DNA of 64,000 nt from Isoetes taiwanensis (taxonomy: Eukaryota; Streptophyta; Lycopodiopsida; Isoetales; Isoetaceae), in NCBI GenBank assembly GCA_021234155.1, contig JAJEKV010000065.1:2129807-2193806 (forward strand), given 5' to 3'. Shown here piece by piece: positions 36,720 through 46,758 of this stretch. Both the position numbers and the translations under genes were made by a program. Under the pieces are notes generated by a model. It had not been told where the DNA came from, did no database searches, and was given only the letters and a program-made list of their open reading frames with translations. Numbering within the stretch: position 1 is the stretch's first letter; every line of letters starts with the position of its first letter.

Positions 36720-39180
36720 CTATTTATATGCACGATCAAGGAGAGCCTCAGGCACAATCTCCAATTGATCTTCCGGCATCTCCAGAAGTGTCAGCGTATC
36801 AAGAATCTCTTCCGGATCGGATGTATGCTTCTTTAGAAGGCTCACATGAAAGACTTTATGGACCTTCAAATGTGCGGATAGATTCAACCGATAGGCTCGA
36901 GAACCTAACCTCTCAGTTATCTCAAAGGGTCCCACCCATCTAGGTGCCAGCTTCTTGCAATTGCCAATTTTGAGTTTGGCCTGCTTGACCTTAATCTTTA
37001 GCCACACGGACTCACCAACTTGAAATTCCCATGGCGTCCGACCTTGGAAACTGAATTATGCCATGTGTCTGGAGTGAGACATTGGTAGCCATAGTTGATC
37101 ATAAAAGGAGACATCATTGAAGACTCCTATTTAGTACTGTTATATGCAAACTCCACTAAATGGATATAATCTGCCCATTGGGATTGCTTGTTCCAGACAT
37201 AATTACGTAGTATATCTTCCATTATGCGATTGGTACGCTCGGTTTGGCCATCTGTCTGCGGATGGTAAGTTGTGCTTATGGCGAGCTTAGTTTGAATAGT
37301 GATAAAGAAATCCTTCCAAAAGGCACTAACAAACTTAGGATCCCGGTCCGATATAATGGTACGGGGCATTCCATGGAGGCAGAATACTTCCTTCGTGAAC
37401 AACAAGGCGGTGTCTAATGTAGTATCCATGGTTCGACATAGCAAAAAGTGCGCCATTTTTGGAAAGCTTGTCGACCACAACCATTAATGCATCAAAGCCC
37501 TTTAAGGTGCATGGAAGCCCCTTGATAAAATCCATGGTAATAACTTCCCACTTTGCATTAGGAACATCTAAGAGTTGCAATTCTCCTGGAACGCGTAACT
37601 GTTCCACCTTTGTTTGTTTTCATATCTGACATTGCCTAATGTATCGAGCAATGTGCTTCTTCATTTCTGGCCAAAAATAGCTAGAGCAGATCTTAAAATA
37701 TGTCTTCATAAATCCTACATGCCCCGCTATAGGACTGTTATATGTGTCGTGGAGAATGACTTTACGAACTCCTGATATCTCGGGGACATATAACTTATTC
37801 TTACAGTAAAGAAGATTCTCTTCCTTCTTATAATGGCGGAAAACTTCCCTCTCCTTATCCGTTCTGGTTTCCTTGGATAGATTATGCCATATTTCCTGAA
37901 ATTCAAGATCTGTTGTAAAAGTCTGCTCTATCTGCTTACCAAACTTACTGGTAAGAGTGAAAATCGCATTATAATATGTTCGGGTGACCAATGGATACCT
38001 GAAAAGTGCGTCAGCAACAACATTATGCTTGCCTGGCTTATAGACTACTTCAAAATCATACTTTTCCAGAAATTCCTGTCTAAGATTGAGGTGGGATTGG
38101 GTGAAAATGTATTGGAGACTTTGGTGATCCATATCCAACTGGAATCGTCTCCCAAGCAAGTAATGTCTCCAATACGCAAGGCACACACAACGACAAGTAA
38201 CTCTTGGTCATGCATGGAGTATCGTTGTTCCATATCATTCATCTTCCTAGAATCATACGCGATTACCCTACCTTCTTGGATTAATACGCCGCCTGTAGCG
38301 ATCTTACTGGCGTCTATGGCAACCCACTTATCCTTCTGAGGATCTGGCAAGGTAAGAACTGGAGTGGTTGTCAAGGCATCCTTCAATGGCTGAAATTTGA
38401 CCTAGACCTTCTCCTTCCAGTGTGCCTTATAAGGTTATTATAAGAGGAGTCTTTGCAAACTTCTGAGAGTCCTTAACAGAGCCCCGCTCTAGTAACTTTG
38501 CCAACGAAGCGGATCTGACACATTCATTGGAGTCGACCAATCTTTTACTACCTCAATCTTGGCTGGATCTATTGCTATGCTCTTAGCAGAAACAATGTAT
38601 CCCAAGTTCGACCTTGGTGGTCGCAAACCTGCACTTGGAAAACTTGGCATAAAGTTGATGGCATCTACGATTTAAAGTAGGAATGGCAGAAGATAGCGTT
38701 CATAGTCCTCACAATATTTTTAGCTGAATGAGGGATATCATGAAGAAAATGATAGCAAAACCATCAAGGTGATACGTGGAAGACATGGATTCATCAACCT
38801 CATGAGCGTGGCGGGGGTATTAGGTGGCCCAAAAAGGCATTCACGATGAAAGCACATATTGCCCATAGCATTATCGAAAGCAGGACTTATGGATGTCCTC
38901 CTCTTTAATTCTTATCGGTGATATCTTGAGCAAAGATAATCTTTGTGATCGCAGCCTTGCAATTGACCCATCAAGCATCGTGCATGGTAGAGCATCTAGA
39001 TTCTTAATTGTGCTTATTCAATTTACTTTTTGTAATCAATAATACATGCACAAGGTACCATTTATCTTCTTGACAAACAAAATAGGGGCACCAAATATTC
39101 GAGAACTCTATCAAATCAAAACTTGTACCAGAAGATGGGTTTTGCTCAGGTATGCGCTTAAACGTGTGATGTAATTTGGA
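36720..39180 (-). pseudogene. Ty3/gypsy pol relic: reverse transcriptase, RNase H, integrase
   Basis: Reading down the minus strand there is a broken reverse transcriptase (APILFVKKINGTLCM near 39110, MPFG....PATLMRLMN near 38820, IAIDPAKIEVVKDW near 38560). Then comes RNase H (AIDASKIATGGVLIQEGRV near 38310; MNDMEQRYSMHDQELL). The integrase has its zinc-binding region (HDTYNSPIAGHVGFM near 37740), MDFIKGLP near 37530, SDRDPKFVSAFWKDFF near 37330 and TTYHPQTDGQTERTNR near 37255, which supply the DDE residues. A C-terminal GPFEITERLGSRAYRLNL...VFHVSLLKKH lies near 36930-36840. The pieces are in different frames, some with internal stops. It is a dead copy; the enzyme order is diagnostic of gypsy rather than copia. 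Confidence 0.9.
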
Positions 39181-39539
39181 GCGAATGCTTGAGGGTGTAG
39201 GTGGCGGTGGTGGCGATTTGCTATAGCGGGATCTTGGGGCCCGTGTTCTTGCGGTGGTATTGCTAGTGGATTGTTCCTAAGTACATAGATTGGAGCTCGA
39301 TGGTGGCCTTCATAAGTATGAAGGATCTTATGGCGTTAGACAAGTAGGTTTGCCGGGGTGGAGTCAAAGGAGGAGGGCGTGCCTTTGTCGAAAATATAAA
39401 CGGAAGAGTAGAGATAAGTGGGATATACAAGCATTGACTTATACGTTGCATTCAAGGCATTTATCAGAGAGAGGATAAGATATAAAATATCAAAAATTAT
39501 TTTAAAGAATGGAGTGCCAATTTTCATAATACATATTTC

Positions 39540-40910
39540 TTAATGGCCGACGGCCATAGAGTTATAACAAAAAGAATGGCATTCAAGAACTAGGTCCTGC
39601 ATCTTCATCCATTGGAGTAGGCGGCGACAAGGTTCGCGGTGTTGGAGTAATGTAACACCGGGGCTAATGGTGAGAGCAGCCTTGGAGGCAATCTCCGGTG
39701 GAAAATGTCGTGACCAATGGAGCGGCCACCAGGAGCTACATGCTCACCCATGGTGCAATATCCTGTCCTAGAGCGGTCAAAGCAAAATCCCAACGCACGA
39801 GCACATATGTGAGCGTGCCAGACTGGAGTTTCTTATGGCTGGCCAAGGTGGATAGAGCACGGAGTGCCCACCATGATGCCCCTGCCTCTGAAGCTAGATC
39901 CTGTGCAACAAAAAGGACCTGTTCCTGCTTAAAAGCTGAAAGGAAGAAGCGAGTAGTATGATTTTCCAAGGCACTAACCTCAGGAATAACAGAGGTGGCT
40001 ACTTCCTTGTCGAGGTCCATGGCGACCTCCTCTTCCTTAGTTTCTTGCTTCTCTTCCTTCAAATGTTCTTTGTCATCACAAAGATCTTCCCCTTCCTCAT
40101 CTGATTCTAAGGGAATATCCACCATGTTAATATTCGGGACGTGTGGTCCCATAGCAACAAAAGCTTCTTCAGGTGGTTGTGATAGAACCTCTTGCAATTA
40201 AGATGTCACAAAAGCAAGAGGGCATCAACTGGCTCAATGATCTCCTGGTGAAACTGTAGCAATTGCTGTACCTCAGAGGGTAACTCAGCCAGAGTGAAGT
40301 CGATGAAATCATCCATGTGTCTTCTTCTTGAACTTAAGGTCAGCAATAATGTGGTCCATATGATATCCTCCAAGAGAAGGCATTCTTGACCTTGGTGGTG
40401 GGTGACGGGGAGTGTATCTAGTCCGGTAAGTCGAGCTCCCTCGTCTCAGTCTAAGGGCATTTGCTCAGTAACTACTTCCATCGAACAAAGTCATCCTCTC
40501 TGACATGCTCATCATCGTTTTCTTCCAATATGGCTGGCGCTTTCCCCTTCTCTGTCGGCAAAACTTCATCTTCGACATATTGGTCCATGAAAATGGCCAA
40601 AGCAAACTTTACGTCAAAGAATTGTTGGCCTTCATGTATCAGCACAGGTCAGTTCTTGGCCCATCGGAGCTTTCCTTTGAGGACATTAACTGCATGGGAG
40701 TCTCCCCCCAACATATCACACACAATTGCCTTCTCTAAATAGGGGTGAGGTGGATCACCAAGGATGATGCAAAGAGGAACCATCTCCTATGTATAAAACT
40801 CGAGGAAGGCAGCATAGTCTGAATTGGCCTACATATTGGTGATCAGGTCAACCTCCTGGAGCAAATAGGGATGAAGGAGGTCGAAGGGGACCTGAGGACC
40901 CCAATGCTCA
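39540..40910 (-). pseudogene. Gag-like zone of the gypsy element
   Basis: Between the primer-binding-like site and pol, the minus strand has patchy protein-like stretches: EHWGPQVPFDLLHPYLLQEV near 40880, KFALAIFMDQYVEDEVLPTE near 40590, an acidic run (ESDEEGEDLCDD, KEEKQETKEEE) near 40080, and FLLSAFKQEQVLFVAQDLAS ending in GASWWALRAL near 39900. The last loosely resembles a gag capsid segment. No zinc knuckle was recognised. The call rests mainly on position ahead of pol. Confidence 0.4.
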
Positions 40911-40924
40911 CTGTTCTGGTACCA
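40911..40924 (-). other. Possible tRNA-iMet primer-binding site
   Basis: On the minus strand TGGTACCAGAACAG follows CTCTTTCAA. Plant retroelement sites complementary to initiator Met tRNA read TGGTATCAGAGC, so 10 of 12 positions match. The preceding CA could be an LTR end. If real, the gypsy element begins here and not at 42771. Confidence 0.4.
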
Positions 40925-41222
40925 TTGAAAGAGGTTAGGAGCATCCACGAGCGCAAGAGAAACATAGAGGAGGATTGAGAGAGCAAGAGAAACAAGATGA
41001 AACCCTAAGTTTGTTTTAGTGTCACTTTATTTTCAAAATATACTGACATCAGCATCAGTGATAAAATAAAGTAAATAATTAAAAAAAAAAAAACGTAGAT
41101 AACTAAGAGAGCTATGCAAAACAAAATATTGTAGTCTAGAGATCAAAGTTTTTATATTTCTATTCAAAATATATACAACAAAATGTTGTACAAAATGACT
41201 TTAGAGAAGACAAGTTGTCAAG

Positions 41223-42486
41223 TCAATTACGGTCTCCTCGAATCCGTCGTGCCAAGGCCAGGTCCTTTGGCATGATGGTAACCCTCTTAGCATGGATAGC
41301 ACAGAGGTTAGCATCTCCAAAAAGTGCCACGAGATAATCTTCGGTGGCCTCCTGAAGAGCAATCATAGCAAAGGTTTGGAACCGAAGATCGGTCTGATAC
41401 TTCTGTGCTATCTCTCGGATCAGGCACTGGAAGAGAAGCTTTGTAGCAGAAGCTTCATTGTCTTTTGATGCTTCCGAATTTTCCTCAGTGCCACGGTACC
41501 GGGTTTGTACCTATGAGGCTTCCGTTGTTGAACCGGCCTCTTAGGAAGGGTCTTGCCCCTTGACACGGGGTGAGGCCGAGCAGCGACTACACGGTCCTGT
41601 CGGCAGGTAGAAATCGCGGCTTTGCCAATACTGCCCACCGTCTTCAGCTTCTACTTATAGTTACTTCCCGACTTCTATGCTGCGCACTTTCGCCTTCGTT
41701 TGGGAATATGGGTCTCAGTCTGTTCCGGGGCCTGGTGCGTGTTGTGCTTCTGATCTTCCTGAGTCTGATGGTGGATCTCTCGCTCAACATTTTCTTTGGC
41801 GAGTTGCTCAGCCTACCGTTGCTGCTTCACCCGTTCTGCTTCTTGTTGCGCGGCATATGCAGCTGCCATACGCGCTTCCATCTCGGCAAGACGATGGGCA
41901 TTTACTCTCCTCAGCAGCTCAGTCTTGTATCTGTTCAGCCTAGCCTGCATATCTAGCTGGATGGCTATCATGTGGTCCGGGGTAAGATACTCTAGAATCT
42001 CGCCTCAAATGAAACTCTGGGACTCCTCATCAAAATGGTCGGAAGGAAGGTTAAATGGGTTCCCCACAATTATAACTTCAGGTAAACATACTCCTCTTCC
42101 TGGGCCCTCAGGTCTCCCCTCTCGATTTCACGCGCATCACCCCGGGCTAGCCCCATAATTCTTTCGGCCTCTGCCCAGATTGCTTCATCTTCACTCACCT
42201 CCACACACGAAGGAGGGTAGAACTTGACCAGCATCAAGACTTGATCGGGCTGCTCCACCAAGGTGTAAGGTTCTCCTAAGGCATTCAGCTTCAGGAGGAA
42301 GTGCTCTAACAGGTGGAAGATAGGGTAGGGTACCCTATGTCCAGCGGTGAACCGCTGAACAAGCTCACTTAGAAGGAGCTCTACCTTGTCGGAGTCGTCA
42401 GTGAGCTGCTCGCGAAGCTCACCGAAGATCTGGTGGACACTGAGGTTACAGTAACTAACGTAACCCCGGGTACGAGCCATGTTCAT
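41223..42486 (-). pseudogene. Decayed ORF: unknown N-terminus, coiled coil, histone H3 fold at C-terminus
   Basis: The minus strand opens at ATG 42486 (MNMARTRGYVSY) and runs about 138 codons to a frame break near 42070. It continues in one frame with a coiled coil (about 41960-41810; AEMEARMAAAYAAQQEAERV), a basic stretch, then an H3 core. The core has [17 protein letters not shown] near 41520, [20 protein letters not shown] near 41430, [20 protein letters not shown] near 41340, [14 protein letters not shown] near 41285, and RRIRGDRN before a TGA at 41225. Residues used for the H3-H3 contact (Cys110, His113, Asp123 in H3 numbering) are present. Loop 1 has canonical length, unlike CENH3, and the usual H3 tail is replaced. 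It carries stops near 42006, 41814, 41676 and 41652 and a 1-nt shift at an A-run near 41440. Confidence 0.75.
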
Positions 42487-42770
42487 TTGTGCAATAAAAA
42501 GTTCGAAAATGAGGCTTTGGTAAGGCGGCGGTGGCAGCGGCCAAGAATGGGGTTATGGAGAAGCAAGGTCTTCTCTGACGGCTATGGCGGATGGGTGAGG
42601 CGGCGGGCGCAAACAGATGAAACAGGAAAAAAATAACCATGACTTTTTTTTTTAGGTTCCAGTTCTTTTCAATTTTTTTTTGAAAATTTTTATACGGTGG
42701 AAAAATGCATGTATTTTTATATGCAGTTTTATACAGGGGGGTGATAGAAAAAATACGTGTTAGTTTCACA

Positions 42771-43427
42771 TGTTAACACCTAGCAATCATACACAAAATA
42801 ATATACCACCACGAAGGGTGGTCCATCCATCATCATATAAAAAGCATCACAAGTAACAGATAGCATAAGCAGAATACCATAAATAAGGGCTCTACCCTGG
42901 GCTCAAACTCTAGGAGGTCAACTGATGGTCAAGGCCTCAAGATAACAGCAGACAGAGATATAACATGTCGTTTGCTAGCATGGAACAATGACTAGGGTAG
43001 TCCACTCCATCTGTCCCTCTTGTGCACACTTTGCAGATAGGCTAAAACATGCTATGGCGTGGTTCTAGCCTTCCGGAGATGCAATCCCATGGAATCATTC
43101 TACGAGACTACTTCGTGTTACATCTCCCCGGTCCGCTGAGGCAGGTCAGGGAGGCGTCCCCTCCCCGGGCATGATGGATCCCTGGGTGTGCTAGAGGACA
43201 CGTGCCACATCAGCAGCCCTCATATCCGTACACGACTTACTCCCCTAAATCTAAAGGCCGGCTGACCAGGCCCGTTCGAGCCCATGACATCCATATTAGC
43301 ACTGATCCTGCGACCCAGGGAGTGTCAGACCCATACCGAGCCCTCTTCAGTGACCGCCTATAAGCCTAGCACGCTATAGGAATCCTGTAGCCAAGCTAGG
43401 CAAGATCCCACTCCCGTTTCACCATCA
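42771..43427 (-). repeat. 650-bp direct repeat, candidate 5' LTR
   Basis: Starts TGTTAACACCTAGCAATCAT and ends TTTCACCATCA; partner of 35489-36136, with scattered substitutions and small indels, so the insertion is not recent. It is followed by a TATAGTATGTATATGTATAC microsatellite where the similarity ends. Confidence 0.75.
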
Positions 43428-44040
43428 TATAGTATGTATATGTATACTATATAAATACGTGGAACGTCACAAAAACCAACACGACGACATTGACCACCTG
43501 TTTGTTAGATTCGTAAGTAGTCTAAACACATGTCGAGGTTGTGTAAGACAGTTAGTTGAGGTGCTGCTCGTGGATGGGAAAAGCTTGAAGATCGAATATA
43601 AAGATGAAGCCTATGTTACACAAAACAATGTACTATTGCATGTTTGTGCAGAATTAATTTGTGGCTAGAAAACGCTTGCAAATCCTATATGAAAACTTGT
43701 AGCTACAATTGGATAGATCTATTCGATGAATAAGGGGCGGAATATGGCAAATCGAAGTCCGAGAATTTTTACACCTCACACTCCCGTATAGCACAACGTT
43801 CCCCATATGCCATGAATACATATGCAAGTACCAAATAAATAAGAATGAATACCAAGTAAGTTTCCTACATTAAGTGATGTTATCTTCATATTAAACACAA
43901 ACAATAGCAAGATGCCCAAATATGGCAGCTGTCAGCTTAAATAAGGTAACTGATTATGAGAGAGTAAACAGACATGCACAAAGCAATAAAGGTGACATGA
44001 CCACGTTTGCAAATGCGGGTGCTCACTATATTACAATGTA
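43428..44040. other. Intergenic stretch
   Basis: A short TA-rich microsatellite follows the 650-bp repeat. An open frame at 43459-43668 (+, 69 codons) has no recognisable family. Nothing else was seen. Confidence 0.4.
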
Positions 44041-44580
44041 GAAATTACAACAATAATACAAGTGGAGGGCAGCATGGGTGCTGTTTGTATAACAAGCAGC
44101 CTACTGCAACATCAGAACCGAGCTGAACATGAGAAAGAGGAGTTAGCATCACTTCCGAACCCCTCTGACACAGACAACTGTACAAGAGAAGACTGCCCAA
44201 CCTAAGTCTGCATAGTTCGAAAAGCTGCTCTGCCAAGCTTCTCTAGTGCATTGAGATGCCTTATGAGCAAGGCCCTCATGAGATTCATATGCCTTCGAAA
44301 TACCCTTCGCTACTTCAAGGATACTTTGAGGTCATCCATGTCCAAACAATGTAAAGCCTCATCAAGGCATTGTATAATGCTCCCAAGGGTTGTCCTGTAT
44401 TCTCGAATCGACGTCATTGTCTCCTTGGCCAACAAGTCCGCATCCACATGCAAATAAAAGCATTCAGACCTGTTGCCAGCAACAAGATGACCAATCTGTT
44501 CTTCATCAGAATTAGTGCCCAGTTCCTCACATCACTATGGGAGGCATGTGCGGGATATAAGGCCAATCTCCAAGCGGCCT
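44041..44580 (-). pseudogene. Probable degraded C-terminal continuation of the HUH protein
   Basis: Downstream of the 245-codon HUH ORF on the same strand the translation is protein-like but broken by stops and frame changes (RGRLEIGLISRTC near 44570, EVAKGISKAYESHEGLAHKA near 44290, WQSSFSNYADLGWAVFSC near 44210). In related eukaryotic HUH proteins more C-terminal sequence is expected, so this may be the missing end. It is also possible that it is unrelated. Confidence 0.35.
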
Positions 44581-45318
44581 CTACACGCTACTGGGAGATG
44601 AAGGCTGTGTTTGTTGGTAGCACCCAACATCCATTGAATACAAATTTCTCCTAAACATCCTACAAACTGTCTGAACAAGCAAAGCGGATACATGCCTCCT
44701 CCCATGATACACGTGGAAATGTTTGGCCTTTGCAAATAGGTTACAGTTAGCAAGAGTCACATAGATCTTAATATGTCTAGCCCCGTACAAGGCTCCTCTC
44801 CCAATTTGATCTACTGTCACATTCTTCATGTGATGTCTATGGTGCAGCTTCATGTCCTTAAGACAATACCCGATCATTCCCTCATAGCAATGCATTCTCG
44901 TGTCTCTCAAGGCCTTGCACAGGATAACTGCTCCAACAGGTTTATGTGTATCCCACCCTAAGTGCTTCTTCAACCTCAAGTTGACAACAATAGGAGTGGT
45001 CAAAGCAATCCTCACCACAGCTTGAACATGGAGATGGTCAAGGTTGGAAGCCCTCTCTAAGCTGACAATGCTAGCCAGGCACTCACATTCCAGGAACCTA
45101 CACAGACCACTATATATTGCTTTCCACACATCCATACCACCAACACGCACTGTGACACTTACATCCAAGGAAGAAGGCTCATCCCTGCTAGCAGCAGTCT
45201 TTCTGACAGGCTTGGCGATAATCTTCTTTCTATTTGGAAGCTTCTTATCTAAAGGGAAAACTTGTTGTTTCCTTGGGCCCCTATCTACAAAACGGAATCT
45301 GATGGCGGGTAGGAGCAT
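44581..45318 (-). CDS. HUH endonuclease / Rep-like protein, Replitron-type, 245 codons
   Basis: An uninterrupted ATG-initiated ORF. After a basic N-terminus (residues 1-50) the HUH fold can be traced: a strand SVTVRVGG (54-61), LECECLASIVSLERA (76-90), the metal-binding HUH motif His95-Leu-His97 in LDHLHVQAVVRI, a strand with VNLRLKKHLG, VILCKALRD, and the catalytic Tyr151-x-x-Lys154 in GMIGYCLKD. This order (SLE, HLHVQ, GYC.KD) is that of single-strand-nicking Rep domains and matches the plant and algal proteins assigned to Replitron transposons. Those proteins cut and join one DNA strand through a tyrosine. The end of the ORF (after residue about 220) may be out of frame relative to the ancestral protein. 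An open frame this long amid decayed elements suggests it is younger or has been kept. No helicase domain was seen, which argues against Helitron. Confidence 0.75.
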   Translation of the reverse strand: MLLPAIRFRFVDRGPRKQQVFPLDKKLPNRKKIIAKPVRKTAASRDEPSSLDVSVTVRVGGMDVWKAIYSGLCRFLECECLASIVSLERASNLDHLHVQAVVRIALTTPIVVNLRLKKHLGWDTHKPVGAVILCKALRDTRMHCYEGMIGYCLKDMKLHHRHHMKNVTVDQIGRGALYGARHIKIYVTLANCNLFAKAKHFHVYHGRRHVSALLVQTVCRMFRRNLYSMDVGCYQQTQPSSPSSV

Positions 45319-45388
45319 AGGTGGCCCAGTTTAGAACCACGGCTCCTTAGACACGAACATAGCTTGCTCTATTGCAGGCTGTTCAAGA

Positions 45389-45718
45389 CTACAAGCTGGT
45401 ATGCAGAAGCCTGGTGATGCGAGAATCCAACGGCCTTACTGGCCTCATGCGCCCAAGGGACTGTCCTATAAGGGCCAGTTCTACAAGAAAGGGGCTCTTG
45501 TGAAATAGTATCACTCTAGGTGTGAAATCGTTCCACAAACCCCTATAGGCAGCAACCACACTACTCTCTGCCAGCCGTCCCTCTACATCCAACGACCCTT
45601 TCCCAGCACCCCTTGCTAACTTATGAAACAACATCTTGCAGCCAAGCGGTAGGTAATGCCATGATAGCGGGCCCAGATTCATAACGCAAATAAAATAACA
45701 AATTATACTCCTATCCAT
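45389..45718 (-). CDS. Uncharacterised ORF upstream of the HUH ORF, 109 codons
   Basis: Minus-strand open frame 70 bp upstream of the HUH start codon. The predicted protein (LPLGCKMLFHKLARGAGKGS, VVAAYRGLWNDF, ALIGQSLGRMRPVRPLDSR) matches no family I know. Same strand and closeness suggest it belonged to the same element, either as a separate ORF or as an N-terminal part split by a stop. It could also be a chance ORF. Confidence 0.25.
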   Translation of the reverse strand: MDRSIICYFICVMNLGPLSWHYLPLGCKMLFHKLARGAGKGSLDVEGRLAESSVVAAYRGLWNDFTPRVILFHKSPFLVELALIGQSLGRMRPVRPLDSRITRLLHTSL

Positions 45719-45900
45719 ACATTTGTAGACCGGGCTGCTTTTAGCACCCCCACAATGAAGTCAATCTTACCTTCTGCGACCAGCCTGGCAGGCTGATTTA
45801 ACTCACAAAAACCATCGACAAAAAGCGAGAATTACAACCCCCATTTTCTGCAAACCTTTGCCAAAATCTTGGCAACCAATCAATTTATTCCTAGTTTTTA

Positions 45901-46758
45901 CATAGATTATCGTAGATGGAAGCTCTAGTGAATTCGGCCATTAGATAGGGGAATATTGGCGGATATGCCCTCTAGAAGTCCCCATCGCGTGCAAATCCTT
46001 TGCGGAATGGGGTCAACCCGATGTGGCTCTATTTTCAAGGGCAGTTGACGTCCATTTGCGAGAATCTACCGATGTCATTTGACTAGCTTATATAGCTGCC
46101 ACTATTGAATTTTTCAGCGAGGGCGGATGAAGCTTCTAAAACCACTTCTGATGGCGAGCCATCTCTTCTTATTTGTTCCAGCGGCCATGCGCAAAATCCA
46201 CGAATATCACATATCCACATGGCTAGAATTTCGGATATTTTACCGGATAGGCGGAGCTGATTAATGACCCGCGATTCGGTAGCCTTTTGTTTCTCCATCG
46301 TGCAGAAGTAGCAAAATATGCCATGCCATATCGAAGACGCCACAAACTATAAATCCATTTGCCAATGCAGTGAGAATCCGATTAAAAAGTAACTTCTTGA
46401 GTGCTCTTCCACTTCTCATGCAGCAGCAACACGCAAGAGATGGACAAACAAGTAGAGAGAGTTTGAACCCCCTTCTTCCATTTCAAAGGCTTCTTCACAC
46501 ATACAAAACATTACGGCTTTTCGTAATGGCGAAATTAACCTTAAGCCCCTACTTAAGATTTAATTTACCCGGGGATAGAGTGTCGGCTTTGCATTAAGCT
46601 ATCATCAGGATATGAGCCTATGGAAGACCAACAACACAAATGATTGAAAATGACAAGCTTACCCGCGAGCACGGGATGTCACGCCAATGCAAACTCCATG
46701 CAGCTCCCGCCTCCTTCCTCACGAGGCCAAAACTTGGCATCAGCGGCCCGATCTGCTA
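45901..46758. repeat. 858-bp tandem duplication, copy A
   Basis: Starts CATAGATTATCGTAGATGGA and runs head to tail into copy B. Shared landmarks in order: GGCCATTAGATAGGGG / ACCATTAGATAGGGGG, TGTGGCTCTATTTTCAAGGG, GATGGCGAGCCATCTCTTCT, CTTCTTCACACATACAAAAC, ATTAACCTTAAGCCCCTACT, ATTAAGCTATCATC.GGATA, AGGCCAAAACTTGGCATC. The minus strand has an 86-codon ORF (46343-46083), but copy B breaks that reading, so coding is not supported. Confidence 0.88.

Larger units (their letters stand above)
35489..43427 (-). mobile_element. Ty3/gypsy-type region bounded by two direct 650-bp repeats
   Basis: Direct repeats at 35489-36136 and 42771-43427 have TG...CA ends and enclose, on the minus strand, a histone-H3-containing ORF relic, a gag-like zone and a full gypsy pol. 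If the repeats are the LTRs, this is one 7.9-kb element with an extra ORF before gag. The alternative is that the gypsy element starts at a primer-binding-like site at 40911-40924 and sits beside or inside a second element. No matching target duplication was found outside the repeats, and no clear primer-binding site follows the 42771 end. Stops and shifts throughout make it inactive. Confidence 0.6.

Noticed and set aside
41223-41650. Reading the H3-like part as centromeric CENH3
   Set aside because: Loop 1 has canonical H3 length (QTDLRFQT) and lacks the longer CENH3 loop; the tail is simply replaced.
44581-45318. Reading the HUH ORF as a Helitron or geminivirus Rep
   Set aside because: No helicase motif follows and the motif set (SLE, HLHVQ, GYC.KD) fits Replitron-type proteins better.
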